Position numbers and translations under genes: made by a program
The notes under the pieces: generated by a model
The model's database searches: none
Told to the model about the DNA's origin: nothing
Seen by the model: only the letters and a program-made list of their open reading frames with translations
Assembly: GCA_031763025.1 (NCBI GenBank)
Contig: JASSKH010000002.1
Span: forward strand, 21,715,168-21,779,167
Reading direction: 5' to 3'
DNA from: Macrocystis pyrifera
Taxonomy: Eukaryota; Sar; Phaeophyceae; Laminariales; Laminariaceae
DNA: 64,000 nucleotides
Part shown: positions 33,567 to 44,745 of the stretch, one piece after another
How the letters are laid out: each line of letters begins with the position of its first letter
Numbering within the stretch: position 1 is the first letter of the stretch

Positions 33567-36500
33567 TTCCCTAGGGTTTACCCTAGGGTATCTAGAAGCA
33601 AAATTAATTTCCTGTCCTAACGGACAAAATGACAAAAAACGGTACACCAGCGCTTTTTGCCAGTTTTCGGTACGAAAGACTCTAACCAGGCCATCAGGGT
33701 ACACCAAACCTAAGTCATATGACTTTTTCTGTCAAGGTATACCGTTTTCTGGCAAACAAACAATGTCCCGGTACAGCTTATATTTTCGAACAAACACTGC
33801 GTGCGTCAATAGAAGCGCCTTGTAGTACGAGTATTCATACGAACATACCAGGTACGAGTCAAGCGTTGCTTATATAATCTGAAGCCATTTTATTTCGTTT
33901 CGTGCGCGTGCGTGTACTCAGAACACGGTACCGCGGGCGACCCCGGCGCCGCCGCGGGTGTCAGCGGGTGCTAGCAGGTAGAGGAGGTGTTGCAAGGAGC
34001 GCCTTCGCGTTTGCATGGCTAGGCGTCGCGTGTGTCTCGAGACACGCAGGAAGCACAAATGGTATCTGTCTGGCCTCCTTGTGAGGCTCCGCTTGCACCG
34101 TATACGAGATATAAGGGTCGTTTTGATATGCGAAATAGTATTCAAGCGGTGCTTATCTTTGCGACCAAACTAAACGTCAAAGAGACTTCAATGCAATTTG
34201 AGCACCAACTTTGTCGAAGTGGCGAAGCAGGGCCACGGTGAGCACCGGGCTTCACGCGAGGCGGGCGACGACGCTCACTGTGGCAGAGAGGGAGGAAAAC
34301 TTTATCCGGACCCAATCGGTGATGAGGTGGTCGCGAGACGGGCGGGCGGCGTACAAGGCTGCGCGGGAAGCTCTGCTGTTCGTTTTTTTTTCTTTTTGAC
34401 CGGTGGAATGGGCAAGCAGTAAACGCAACTCGTGAGTCACGTTTAAAAAATCAACTCAGGGGACGATAAGTAACTATCCCCTTGTACCCCCGTCGTCCAA
34501 CCTCATACAAACATACAAACCGTTGGATACTCCGGTCAGCAAGTCAGGCGATCTTACGTACCGAACACATGCCAAGGCTGAGACTGACGCGGCCACGAAC
34601 CGCGGCTAAGCAAGATACGAAAGCAAAATCGCTCGCAGTAGCCTTTGTCCTTTTGTGGTCTAGTCTAAAGCGCTAGATTCGAGCAGCTACCTCGGCACGA
34701 GCAGCGAGAAGCCTAACAATAACAACACAGCAGTCCAGGTTGAAGCATGCCTTCAAAAAAGAGGTGGGTGCAGATGTGCAGATGGTGTAGACTGCTGTAG
34801 ACCGACCTACCGTTGTATCTATCGCTGTCGCTCGTGACTCTTGACCAGAGGGTTTGGCTGTTGATTCGCAGCAGTTTTTTTGCTTGTGTCGAATGTGTCC
34901 CTGTTTGGTTGGTCGGGTCTGTACGTCAGCTGTGAGTTCAACCGATCGGTCGATACTCAACTTTTGCACACCCCGGATAGCTCATGAGCTAGCTCATCTA
35001 TTGTGCATAGCTCACGCTTCGAAAACATGTGCAGATGAGCTATCTTCTGTAGCTCAAGCCTTCAAAACATGTGCAGATGAACTACCACCTATAGCTCAAG
35101 CCTTCCAAACATCGACGCCGCCGACAGAGCTGGGCTAAAGCTGGACGGGCTCCCTCGAGGTGTCATCGGCTGCTGTCCGGTTTACAGGAAGTTCTCCATC
35201 GTTGGTAAAGGCAAGCGGAAATTCACCATCAACAGAATGCAGGTGCCTCTGTCTCTTGGTATTCTTTCCTCAGTCTATCGAGCACAAGGCGAAACCATCC
35301 CTAAACTTGTGCTCGACATTCGTAAGCCAGTAGACGGCTATATGGACAGCGCGGCTGTTTACGTCGCTTTGTCCCGAGCGACCGATGCCAGCAAGCTCTT
35401 CTTGCTGTCGCCGGCTACTCTCGACGATCTGACCCATCCACAGAACGACGATGTAGCGGCTATGATCGACTACCTCGAACGCCTCGACAAGGCTACACTA
35501 GCCTTGTTCTTGGATGATCCCCCTACATTCCGACCGGCCACGACAAGTCCTCCGGCTAGTTATACATCCCACACCAACGACGGACAAACAGACACCGGCT
35601 CCATCCGCCCTTCACCTTTTCTGCTGCCCAATGAGAACAACAATTGCTTCTTCAACGCCACCATCGCCTCCGCCATAGCTGCTTGGGAAGGACACCCTCT
35701 CCCCAACCCAACCATGACAACACCAGCTGGAGCCATCTTCTTCTCCACTCTTGCGGCTGTGCGTGCCTGCATGTTCGACGGCAAGCCTCTCCAACGCACC
35801 CTCTTGGTAAGTTCTTGCTTGTTCTGTTATCCACATCTCGTCGTAATGATACCCCCCAATACTTACCGGCGCCCGCAAGTACCAATATATACATTAATAC
35901 TACGTTGTGCTTTCATGTGTCTTCTAAACGTATTGTATCATTTCGTTCGGTATGCATCGCATTCTTTGGCTCAAGCACGTGACAAGATCCTTGGACGTGG
36001 CGGCCTACCGGGCGCAGGATCCGTAATAGGAACGCCAGGCTCCATGTACGAAGCGATCACCCTTCGATCCGATGATCAACTCCACCCCAACAGCGGGTGG
36101 CCAGGTGACGTCGTGGAACGGCATGCTCGTAATATGTACGATCGGACGGCTCTCGGATTCAACTGGCACTACACTACCGCTTGCCATATCGAAGACCATG
36201 GCCATATCGAGATAACCGCATCCCAATGTGCACGATGGCGAGATCCCGCACCAGTTTTGATTCCACAAGGACCGCCCCAGTCACTCCAGGATGCAGTCAA
36301 TGCCTTGTTCCTAACCGGAGCCGCCTCCGACTTCTCGTTTCATGGACCTGCTCTGTGACCCCCCTGCGACGAGAGCTGCGCCCGGCACATCAGCACATCC
36401 ACATGGTCGATTCTTCCTTGGAGTGCGGACAACGCCCCAGATCGCGTTTTCTTCGCGTCTGCACGTGTAGATATCCACGAGGACGCCGGAGAGCCGGCAG

Positions 36501-37431
36501 CACCGTCACCCGTTTTGATGATAGGCGTTGAGTACTGCCTCGTAGCTGTCATCTACTCCATTCCCAACCATTTCGTGACCCAGCTGCGTTCGAGAGGGCG
36601 GTGGTTGAAGTACGATTGCATACTCGGGGGGAGTACCACGTCTTGCAACGATTTCGACTATGACTGGTATCATGGTTTCCAGCATATGTATGTCTACCTT
36701 CGAAAGTCTATGACCTTGCCTGTTCCCCAGGCACAAACGACACCATCCCGTAGTGCTAGCTACGATGAGCGCGCAAGCCAAGAACGCGCGAAGATAATCG
36801 AGGCGACTAGACAAGGACTCATCATGCCTCCGCCTTACCGAAGTCCTGGCCGCTACGACGTGGGGAGCGCATCTGTGCCTTGCCGACTCGACTCCGACGT
36901 ACCGCCGCCTTGAGCGTCTCACGTGTTCTTCACATGTGTGTCGAAACGTTTTGATTTTTGATGTGATATTTCTTCTCGATTAGGACTGCCTGCCTTCTTG
37001 TTTCCCTCTTTTTGCTAGAACGCATTTTGCAGAAATGTTGCACGGCGCGTCCAGCCTTTCGAGTTCTGCGCGGCTACATTTATATTAACTGTTCGGTCGA
37101 CAGAGTGTTGTTTACAGGGTGCATGTACGTGACGATCATCGGCGAAAAGTCTACTTGTATGCCTTTTGTCATCTTTGACTTCACGGCAGCGTTTTATCTG
37201 GTGTGGGTGTGTTCGCGACACGTCGAGGTCATCGCAATCTGCGCGATGCGACTGTGACGTTTTGGTTATGTTTTTTGCTTCGAAATAGCGGCAACAGCAG
37301 CATCTGCAAACAAGTAATATTCTACGTGGCAAATATCGACGTCGCGAGAGAATTGTCATACCACTAGCCAACCTTTTATTTTACGGTAAAACCCTAGGGA
37401 ACAGCGGGGCAACCCTTGCCCTGCCCTACAA
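33567..37431 (+). mobile_element. Helitron-like rolling-circle element, copy 2
   Basis: Same ends as copy 1: TTCCCTAGGGTTTACCCTAG on the left; on the right the internal inverted repeat, the GGGCAA-CCC-TTGCCC hairpin and CTACAA. The flanks AGTAAA and TTATTACACG are contiguous in element B copy 1, giving a second empty site and again no target duplication. Internal parts match copy 1 closely, with the AGCT minisatellite shorter (34978-35115). The element is non-autonomous like copy 1. Confidence 0.8.
35150..36913 (+). pseudogene. PIF1-type helicase C-terminus / USP-like gene, Helitron copy 2
   Basis: Corresponds to 4153-5946. The first frame runs from the helicase tail (VYRAQGET, YVALSRAT) through the Cys box (NENNNCFFNATIASA) and continues through the former intron to a TGA near 36356, where copy 1 reads the first Cys of CPACDESC. 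The His box and C-terminal YLRKS segment follow in the frame 36515-36913. Here the C run that is short in copy 1 is complete, but the intron acceptor has been deleted and the stop has arisen, so this copy too is likely inactive. Relative to copy 1 the substitutions spare most of both catalytic boxes. The helicase core is missing as in copy 1. Confidence 0.65.
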
Positions 37432-38149
37432 TTATTACACGAAAGGGTACGGGGATTTTTACTATGTCATATTATACGTTCGGAAGAGCCAAGTGTGGAC
37501 GAATGAATTATTATTACTGTAGTACTGTTGCAGTCCAGGTACGAAAATAGTGAAAAGTGAAATAAAAAAAAAAACGTGGATGGTGCGAGACGAACCTCGG
37601 AAACGAAAATGTTATGCAGCGCAGTATAAACGTATACGCTAGAACAGTGCTCGTACAACTGGCATGCCGTGTTTTTTACGCAATCTAGAACACTTTGCAC
37701 GATCTCCTGCAGCAGTAGAGTAGCTTGTACAGGTACGACTGCATATTCAGCAGCACTGCTGTAAAATGCAACGCGAGGAACGTACGTGTACTGATCCCGT
37801 TTCATCTGGCTCTAGGATCTATCGCATCGGTCTGCAATGTAGGACACATTGCAATTAGAACTACTGTACTGCTGTAAGTATGTTTTGTACGAACGCTGCT
37901 GTACGAATGAGCCGCAGTACGATCATCCATACGCGCAAGGTGTGCCCACTGCTGCTGCTGGGCAGCAGGGTTGGTTGTTGTGGTGCTGTAGGAAGCTGGA
38001 GGTAAGCACGCTCTGTGTACTGCTGTGGGTATTATTCTCTAGGCGGTAATCCGTGCTCCGCGCAACAACCCAAAAAAAGTGCATGTATGGGATATTTTTA
38101 TACGTGATCCTGGGCACATACGGATAAAAAAATATATGGCAGACGATGG
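37432..38149. other. End of element B copy 2, then no gene
   Basis: The first 25 bp complete element B. The rest has CTG/CAG phrases, a TACTGCTGTA motif at 37867 and an A12 tract near 37565. No coding motif was found. Confidence 0.4.
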
Positions 38150-38600
38150 AATGCAGACGGCAGGCTCCGACAAACACAACCAACCACAGCAACACTGCGC
38201 ATACGGGTGTGTCGAACACGCACGGCGTGTGGGCGGCAGCGTTGGAACGATGGGATCTGTGCATGTTGTCTGTTGTGTACCTGGTATATGCCTGAGCTGT
38301 GTGCTCACAGCTCATGAGAGCCGGGGGGAGAAAACAGAGAGCATGACAGTGTACCGATACGTACGTACAAAATAAGGCCTCTTACTGAAACCAGGGAAAT
38401 CGTCTTATCCACTCCCGCCGGAATTTTGTTTTTGAGCGCCTGCCACGCGCTTCAGAGTGCACGGATCCCGCCGAGACCTAAACCAACGTGTCCGGCGGGG
38501 CTTCCCGCGTCCGTGTACTTACTGTTTTGCCTAAAAATGCTCGTGCGAAGAGAAAAGTTGGCAAAAGTACGAAAAATTGACAAATATACGTATACATATT
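38150..38600 (+). repeat. Dispersed repeat E, copy 3
   Basis: Full-length match to 30660-31115, ending TATACGTATACAT as in copy 2. Helitron copy 3 starts about 200 bp further on. Confidence 0.65.
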
Positions 38601-38794
38601 AAACCTGTTGTCCGGACAATTCCTATTAACAGCCGACCTCTGAAATCAATCGGTAATGATATTATATTCAGACGACACAGCTCTAGTTGTGCGCGGAACA
38701 AACTAAGAAGTAGATTCGTTCTAGAGACATGTCCACCATTGTGGGTCCTCTGCCATCTGCCCGAGATATTTATATTCCCTACAGCGCTTTTTTA

Positions 38795-39716
38795 TCAGGT
38801 TACGTTACGAAAAACTCAAACCAGGCCATCAGGGTACACCAAACCCAAGTTAGATGGCATTTTCTGTCAAGGAATACCGTTTCATGGTGAAACATCCACG
38901 TTCGCCCGTCTCACTTGCGAAAAAGCCAAAAAACGGTACACCATCGTATTTTTGCCAGCTTACGGTACGAAAAGTAAAACGAGGTGATCAGGGCAAACCA
39001 AACCCAAGTCATATGACATTTTCTGTCGACGTATACCGTTTTCTGGCAAACAAACAATGTCCTGGTACAGCTTATATTTTCGAACAAACACTGCGTTCGT
39101 CAATAGAAGCGCCTTCTTGTACTGTGTGCTCGTGTTCAAACGAACGTACCAGGTACGAGTCAAGCGTTGATTATACCAGGTATATAATTTGAAGCCATTT
39201 TATTTCGTTTCGTGCGCGTGCGTGTAGTCAGAACACGGTACCGCGAGCGAGTCCGGCGCCGCCGCGGGTGTCAGCGGGTGCTAGCAAGTAGAGGGGGTGT
39301 TGCAAGGAGAGCCGTCGCCGTTTGCATGGCTAGGCGTCGCGTGTGTCTCGAGACACGCAGGAATCACGAATTGAATGGGCTTTGTCTGGCCTCCTTGTGA
39401 GGCTCCGCTTGCACCATATACGAGATGTAAGGGTCGTTTTGATATGCGAAATAATATTTAAGCGGTGCTCATTTTTGCGACCAAACTAAACTTGAAAGAG
39501 ACTTCAATGCCGTTTGAGCACCAACTTTGTCGAAGTGGTGAAGAAGGGCCACGGTGAGCACCGGGCTTCACGCGAGGCGGGTGACGACGCGCACTGTGGC
39601 AGAGAGGGAGGAAAACTTTAGCCGGACCCAATCGGTGGTGAGGTGGTCGCGAGACGGGCGGGCGGCGTACAAGGCTGCGCGGGAAGCTCTGCTGTTCGTT
39701 TTTTTTTCTTTTTGAC
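38795..39716 (+). mobile_element. Helitron-like element, copy 3 (truncated)
   Basis: Matches the 5' non-coding third of copies 1 and 2, including GAAAAACTCAAACCAGGCCA, the GTGTCTCGAGACAC palindrome at 39343 and the CACGGTGAGCACCGGGCTTC block. It lacks the left terminus and everything from the helicase-USP gene on. After 39717 the sequence resembles element B (GTGTTCCAATCAGGCAGGAA), so this copy may be a B/Helitron intermediate. Confidence 0.6.
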
Positions 39717-41289
39717 AGGTGGGAACGTGTTCCAATCAGGCAGGAAATTATTACATGATGAGAGGAGACAGGCACTGGGCCAAGGGATAGGTACAAAGCT
39801 ATGACTTACCATTTACAAGCAAAAAACAACGTAAACACAGACTAGACTTTCCGAGCTTGCACCAATCAAACACAGCAGAGCTATGACTTACCGTATGACT
39901 AGCAAAATGGCCGTGATTGGCCAACAGTGCCGTTACAACTAACTGCTGCACCGATATCGTATTGAGCGTGCTACGAGTACTACAAGCAGGCTGTTGTACA
40001 TCGCTGCAGCCATGCCGCCCAGCAGCAGCAGCAGGCAAAACCATGCGCGTGAGGTGGCACATCCGCAGTATTCTCTATGGATGGCTTGTATCGGGGCCTG
40101 CGATATGCATCACGGAGGATGGATAGGTAGAGTTTGGGGTGCGGGCGCATGTATGTATCCCGACTCCCGACCACACCCACCACGACGACGACCAACAACA
40201 ACCGCCACCTGCTGTTGCCCAGCAGCAAAGTAATGTTGATAAGTCCCAGGCGAAGAAAGATGATGTTTCAGGTTTTAGTATTATTCTCCCGCCGGAGTAG
40301 ATACAGATGGAAGTGGCCCTGGTGGGTATCACGTACACCCACAGAAGTAACCACCAAATAATCTCATAATAAGCCAATATACCGAATAGTCATGAAACCG
40401 TCAAATACTGAACAAGCACATTCGAACACACTCCCTGCTTTTTCAGGAAAACAGCAACGACAATTCAAGATAACAGAACAAAACTCATCTCCATGATCAA
40501 AAACCAACTAAAATATTTCAAGAGGAAACCTGTACCTTACAAGCAAAAACCTCTTCGGCCCGTGTGAAACTATTGCAGATCTCCTTTGCAACAGCTCAAT
40601 GCCGCAAAAACAAAACCATCATAGAGATAGCTAAATGATAGAACTCGCGAGGAACCCCATTCCCCGAGACACACGTCTCCCTGTGCCCCCTGCTCCCGCC
40701 ACAAATTCTCAGATCGTAGCTAACGCGAGATACCAAAGATCCTTCCCTATAGAGTTTACCCGGCGCTTAATATTCCGGAAACAATATCCGTTTTGTGTCA
40801 GAACCAAAAAGAAAAACACTCCCTGTTTCTGGTTCAGTTCACTAGCTATCCTTGTTCCCTGAAATACTTCACCTTCCCACTCGTGAACCGAGATTTTCAT
40901 CACCCTTAATCATGAATAATCATATCCACAATATTTCATCTTCCAACTCGCGAACAAGATTTCAATCACCCACCAAGTTCGGAAATACAATATTGGTGGT
41001 AGAACAACCCATCAAGAATAAGCATACCCTCCCTTGTTCTGCAACCAATAGACCGCAGTACAAACACAAATCCCTGCCAAACTCAATGAAATCAGTATCC
41101 ACCAATACCGCTGCATCTGCAATACACCTCTCAAGGTGCACCACGTACTCTTAATTCGCCAATCCGTCAACTAATATATATCCGTCCCACCAGTCACCTT
41201 CTGGTCCTGTCTATACCACAAAGACTGTTTGATTTGAACATGAAAATTTATTTATTTCAAAACTCCAGGCAAAACAAAAGGCTACGTAT
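39717..41289. other. No gene recognised
   Basis: Unique, AT-rich in the second half. Frames at 40635-40862 (+) and 40852-41154 (+) have no recognisable motif. Confidence 0.4.
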
Positions 41290-41820
41290 ACCGTCGAGTA
41301 GACGATAGATAGTATACCTCCGTACCAGTTGCGACTTTCCCGGGACAAAAAATATATTCCGTAACATTCAGAGATCCCTCATCAGTGGTAAACGATACAT
41401 ACCCCACATATCATCCACCACGTACCCGACGGGAAGAACGATGACTACCACCTAATTTTATCCCTAACACGTCGCAAATGGTTTTTATCATATACGACTT
41501 AACCGGAACGAATCCACACCCAGTCGAAAATGACACATCTCCATTTGACGAACCTACAGTAGGCGATACTATACCTTCTTCGTACACTTCACGACTTTCC
41601 TGGGATACAAAATATAACGCACACCATTCAGATCTCCGTAACCAGTAATGAACGCTACATATCCTATATATCATCCAGCACTTACCCGGCAAGAGAACGA
41701 TAACTACCATATAATTTAGTATTCCCTAACACGTCGTAAACGGTATGTATCGACTTTCCTTTATCCGGAACGAATCCAAATCCAGTCGAAAAAGACATAT
41801 CTCCATTTTATAAAAAACTA
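41290..41820 (-). repeat. Two diverged tandem units of about 275 bp with protein-like minus frames
   Basis: Both units contain ATATATCATCCAGC or a relative, CCCTAACACGTCG, CCGGAACGAATCCA and AGTCGAAAA. Read on the minus strand, one unit gives SFSTGCGFVPVKSYMIKTI followed by CDVLGIKLGGSHRSS, and the other gives the same protein with stops. The phrase ending in PGKVATGTEVYYLSS resembles CGKVVKWTDRYLAS in the minus frame at 55345-55635, beyond the Gypsy element. This suggests a decayed gene with internal duplication, of unknown family. Confidence 0.4.
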
Positions 41821-42213
41821 AGAAAGCACGTCAGCTGTGAGTTCAACCGATCGGCAGATCGATCGACACTCGACTTTGCAAGCTGCGTGAACCGCGCTCG
41901 TTTCCCATTTTTCCCCTCGCGATTGACTACTGGCCAGAGACTCCCCTGGATGCCACCAGAGTCGACGAGACGATAATACTTACAGCTGGTTCGATTTCCA
42001 ATTGATTTCGGCCAATACCATTTCGCGCACTGAAACAGCACATCGACACGTGAATGCCGGGGTACACAAGACAGTCGAAAGTTGGTTTACAGCAGTTCAC
42101 ACGTGACATACACACCAAGACACTGAAAATTTTGAATACTCCCTGTAAATGTTGCAGCAGGTCTTGACGTACAAGTACGCGTTTTTGGTGAATCTCACTA
42201 TCGTACATGTTCT
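41821..42213. other. Dispersed TACGTCAGCTGTGAGTTC motif, and Gypsy insertion site
   Basis: The fifth copy of the CGTCAGCTGTGAGTTCAACC motif starts at 41829. It shares a longer tail (ACTTTGCAAGCTGCGT) with the copy at 7503. A minus frame at 41927-42208 is open but unrecognised. TTCT at 42210-42213 is the left target duplication of the Gypsy element. Confidence 0.5.
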
Positions 42214-42703
42214 TGTGATGCGGGGACCGCTCTAAGGGTAGTGGTAAGGGACGCAGGTTGTTCTGGCAGCTAGAAAGCAGTGCTTCGCTTCTTCTGATTT
42301 AGATCTTCTTATGGATGGCGAGAGCTGAGGAGGTGCTCTGGTAGAGAAGTGAGAGGTAGGGGGGCGGGACTCGACGCCCAGATATACTCGTCCCACCCCA
42401 CGCCACAAGCTCTCCTAAATTCCTCTTATCTGATGTACGCCTACAGAACTTTCCTGTGGCTACCGATCGTTCTTCTGCTAATATAAGAATATCTCACTTC
42501 GTGGTCCTATCTGCGCTAAGGAACATTACTCTCGTCTAAGGGGTTTTCTGCCCTAGGGAACATTCCTAAGAGAACGTTACTCTCAACTAACGGAATATCC
42601 GCCGGGTTAATCCATTCTTTGGATTATTCTCGTATTTGTGAGACTACAAGACTGCAACGTATTATCTATATCTATAGCCCATGAGTGCTCTACTAATATC
42701 ACA
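42214..42703 (-). repeat. 3' LTR of the NADAR Gypsy element
   Basis: Begins TGTGATGCGG and ends ATATCACA, with perfect 6-bp inverted ends (TGTGAT/ATCACA). It lies at the 3' end because the genes run on the minus strand. Next to it, on the minus strand, is AGGGTGGGCTAA, a weak polypurine tract. Confidence 0.85.
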
Positions 42704-44257
42704 TTAGCCCACCCTGAATAGTCGTATATGCAGACCACAACATGGTCGGAGGGTGATGACAAAGTTCATCCCGAACGGCCAGGAAAGGTGGTCGAAGATG
42801 CGGCTATTCGAAACAAAAGAAATGAGGCTATAGATCCCCCTACACCTCGTAATAAGACCCAAATACTACGACGAGGGGGTGTTCGCTGAGAACAACCACT
42901 GAAAGGGAGACTAAAGGAGAGAGAGAGACAGAACTCAAAGCAGAGGCGAAAGGAGAAATCACCCAAAATGAAAACAAAGAAAGACGAACGCAAAAGGAGA
43001 CAGAAACCGAAGCGAAGGCTGAAGAAGAAAACGAAGACCGAAGTGAAAGCAAAAGAAGGACGTACAAGCGTATTACTACAGCCATTGTCTGGGGCCCAAG
43101 GAGGTATGAAAGGGTTGTTCGCTGAACAGGGTTGGAAAACGAGGAAACTCTAAAAAGGAGACAGTGATCACAGTTCAAAAACATATATATATCCGCTAGG
43201 CCCCATGCCTTGTCTTGTGGCGAAGGTCCTAACATGATAGACATCACACGAGACAGAAGGGACACACCTAGAGTGCTATGAGGGCTGCGTGTACTAGGGA
43301 CTACTAAAACCGATAGACGCAACAAACTACGCGGCGTCTCGGAGACCTGTTCGTGGTGTGAACAAAACCAGCAAACGTAGCAAGGTAGCCAACTCAACAA
43401 AAACAAACTCAAAGACGGTGGCGGCAAGAAAATCCGCAAGAAAATCGGCCTAATGCGTGCAGTTCGAAGTTGTAGATAGCGCGGGGCCCAAACACTAGCG
43501 TGTGCAACTCGGTCAACCGGGGCGACATCAAACGTGGTGTCGTTTGCCAGAGGACAGAGGGGTGTGCGGAATACCGGACAAGAAAGAATGAAGAAGAAAA
43601 GGGAAAGAGAAAACGAAATACCATCGGGACCAGAAAACAGACAAAAAGCTGGACACAGGTCAGGAGAAATCGATCATGTCCGAACCGCATATGTATGGCC
43701 GATAATTCAGCGGCCTTCCGGGGCGGCAATGCTATCGGGACCCTGCTTGTCAAACATGGAAGAAACACGGGTGAGCTGGAAGCTCGATATAGTCTTAGCT
43801 CGAGGACCGTCTGAAACACGGGTCGGCGGAAGTCGACTAAGGTCAGAGTACAGCTCCGGCTACAACACGATTTTACCTCGGCGTGATATCGCCGATAATT
43901 GGCTGTAGGCTAGTGGCGTACAAACACAAATGCAAATGAAGGTATCGCTACGAGTCAGTGGCCTGAACGTTAAAAGGTTACACGGAGCCGTAGGCGATAA
44001 GAAGAAAAACAAACGGAGGGGGTGGGGGGGGACGTTGATACTCCCAAACACACCCAAAAAAAGAAACATACACGGCCTCGGATCGGTAGCCAACACGGGG
44101 TCAGTCAAGCGATACCGGTGGCGGTAGATGGAAACAAACACTCCCAAGAAGATGACTGCTGATGACTATTGAAGACTAGCCCTGAAGAACTACTCTTTAA
44201 GATATTGCAGACTAACCAGAACCAAATACCCAGAACTAACAAAAGACTAAACTAAGG
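42704..44257 (-). other. 3' untranslated region of the Gypsy element
   Basis: The plus strand is purine-rich at 42888-43070, so the minus-strand frame there (42840-43439) is Ser/Leu-rich low complexity, not a recognisable protein. A plus-strand frame at 43534-43908 has ordinary composition but is antisense to the element and unassigned. Poly-G tracts occur near 44025 and 44263. Confidence 0.4.
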
Positions 44258-44299
44258 CTAACCAGGGGGGGGAGTGGAAACGGTGGGGGTTCCGCGGGA

Positions 44300-44640
44300 C
44301 ACATCAGAGTTCCGCAGCACCCAACGTGCTAGGCTCCCATTCCCATGGCGTTGAAGACACCACGATCCGTACACGGCGTTCCGTGCTGTAGTGTAGCGGG
44401 CGGGTTGGAGGTCGATCTTGATCGGGCCGGGGTCGTCCAGGAACCGGACGATGTAGGAGCTTCCCGGTGAAGGCTCCGGCGGAGTTCCCAAAGAGGCGTC
44501 AGGGGGTGAGCTGTGAGCGACCTTGCCCAGCCACCAAAGGCCGTCGCGCGCCTTGTACCATATGTGTGCTCCGGAGGGTAGGATGGTGGTGCTGAAGTTG
44601 TGGAGCCAAAGGCTGCGGGAGACCAAGGCGTAGCCTGGGC
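44300..44640 (-). pseudogene. Tudor-like C-terminal module of the Gypsy polyprotein
   Basis: The frame contains SGAHIWYKARDGLWWLGKV, then YIVRFLDDPGPIKIDLQPAR and, 10 residues later, GSWCLQ. The pattern of a polar strand, a Trp pair with G-K-V, and a Y-x-V-R-F-x-D strand is that of Tudor/Agenet-type small barrels, which bind methylated histones or chromatin proteins. It lies downstream of the chromodomain-like module in another frame, so a frameshift separates them here. The role may be chromatin targeting of integration; that is inference. Fold assignment rests on pattern only. Confidence 0.45.
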
Positions 44641-44745
44641 GAGGAAGATTTGTCCTTGAGATCGTGCCAGTTCGCGGTGAGCGGCGCCGATGCGCATCTG
44701 GCGGTAGAGGCGGTTCGTCTGGCGGTGCTGGGTTGGTGATCGTGA

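Noticed and set aside
42840-43439. 199-codon Ser/Leu-rich minus frame in the Gypsy 3' region
   Set aside because: Reverse reading of a purine-rich tract; low complexity and no domain.
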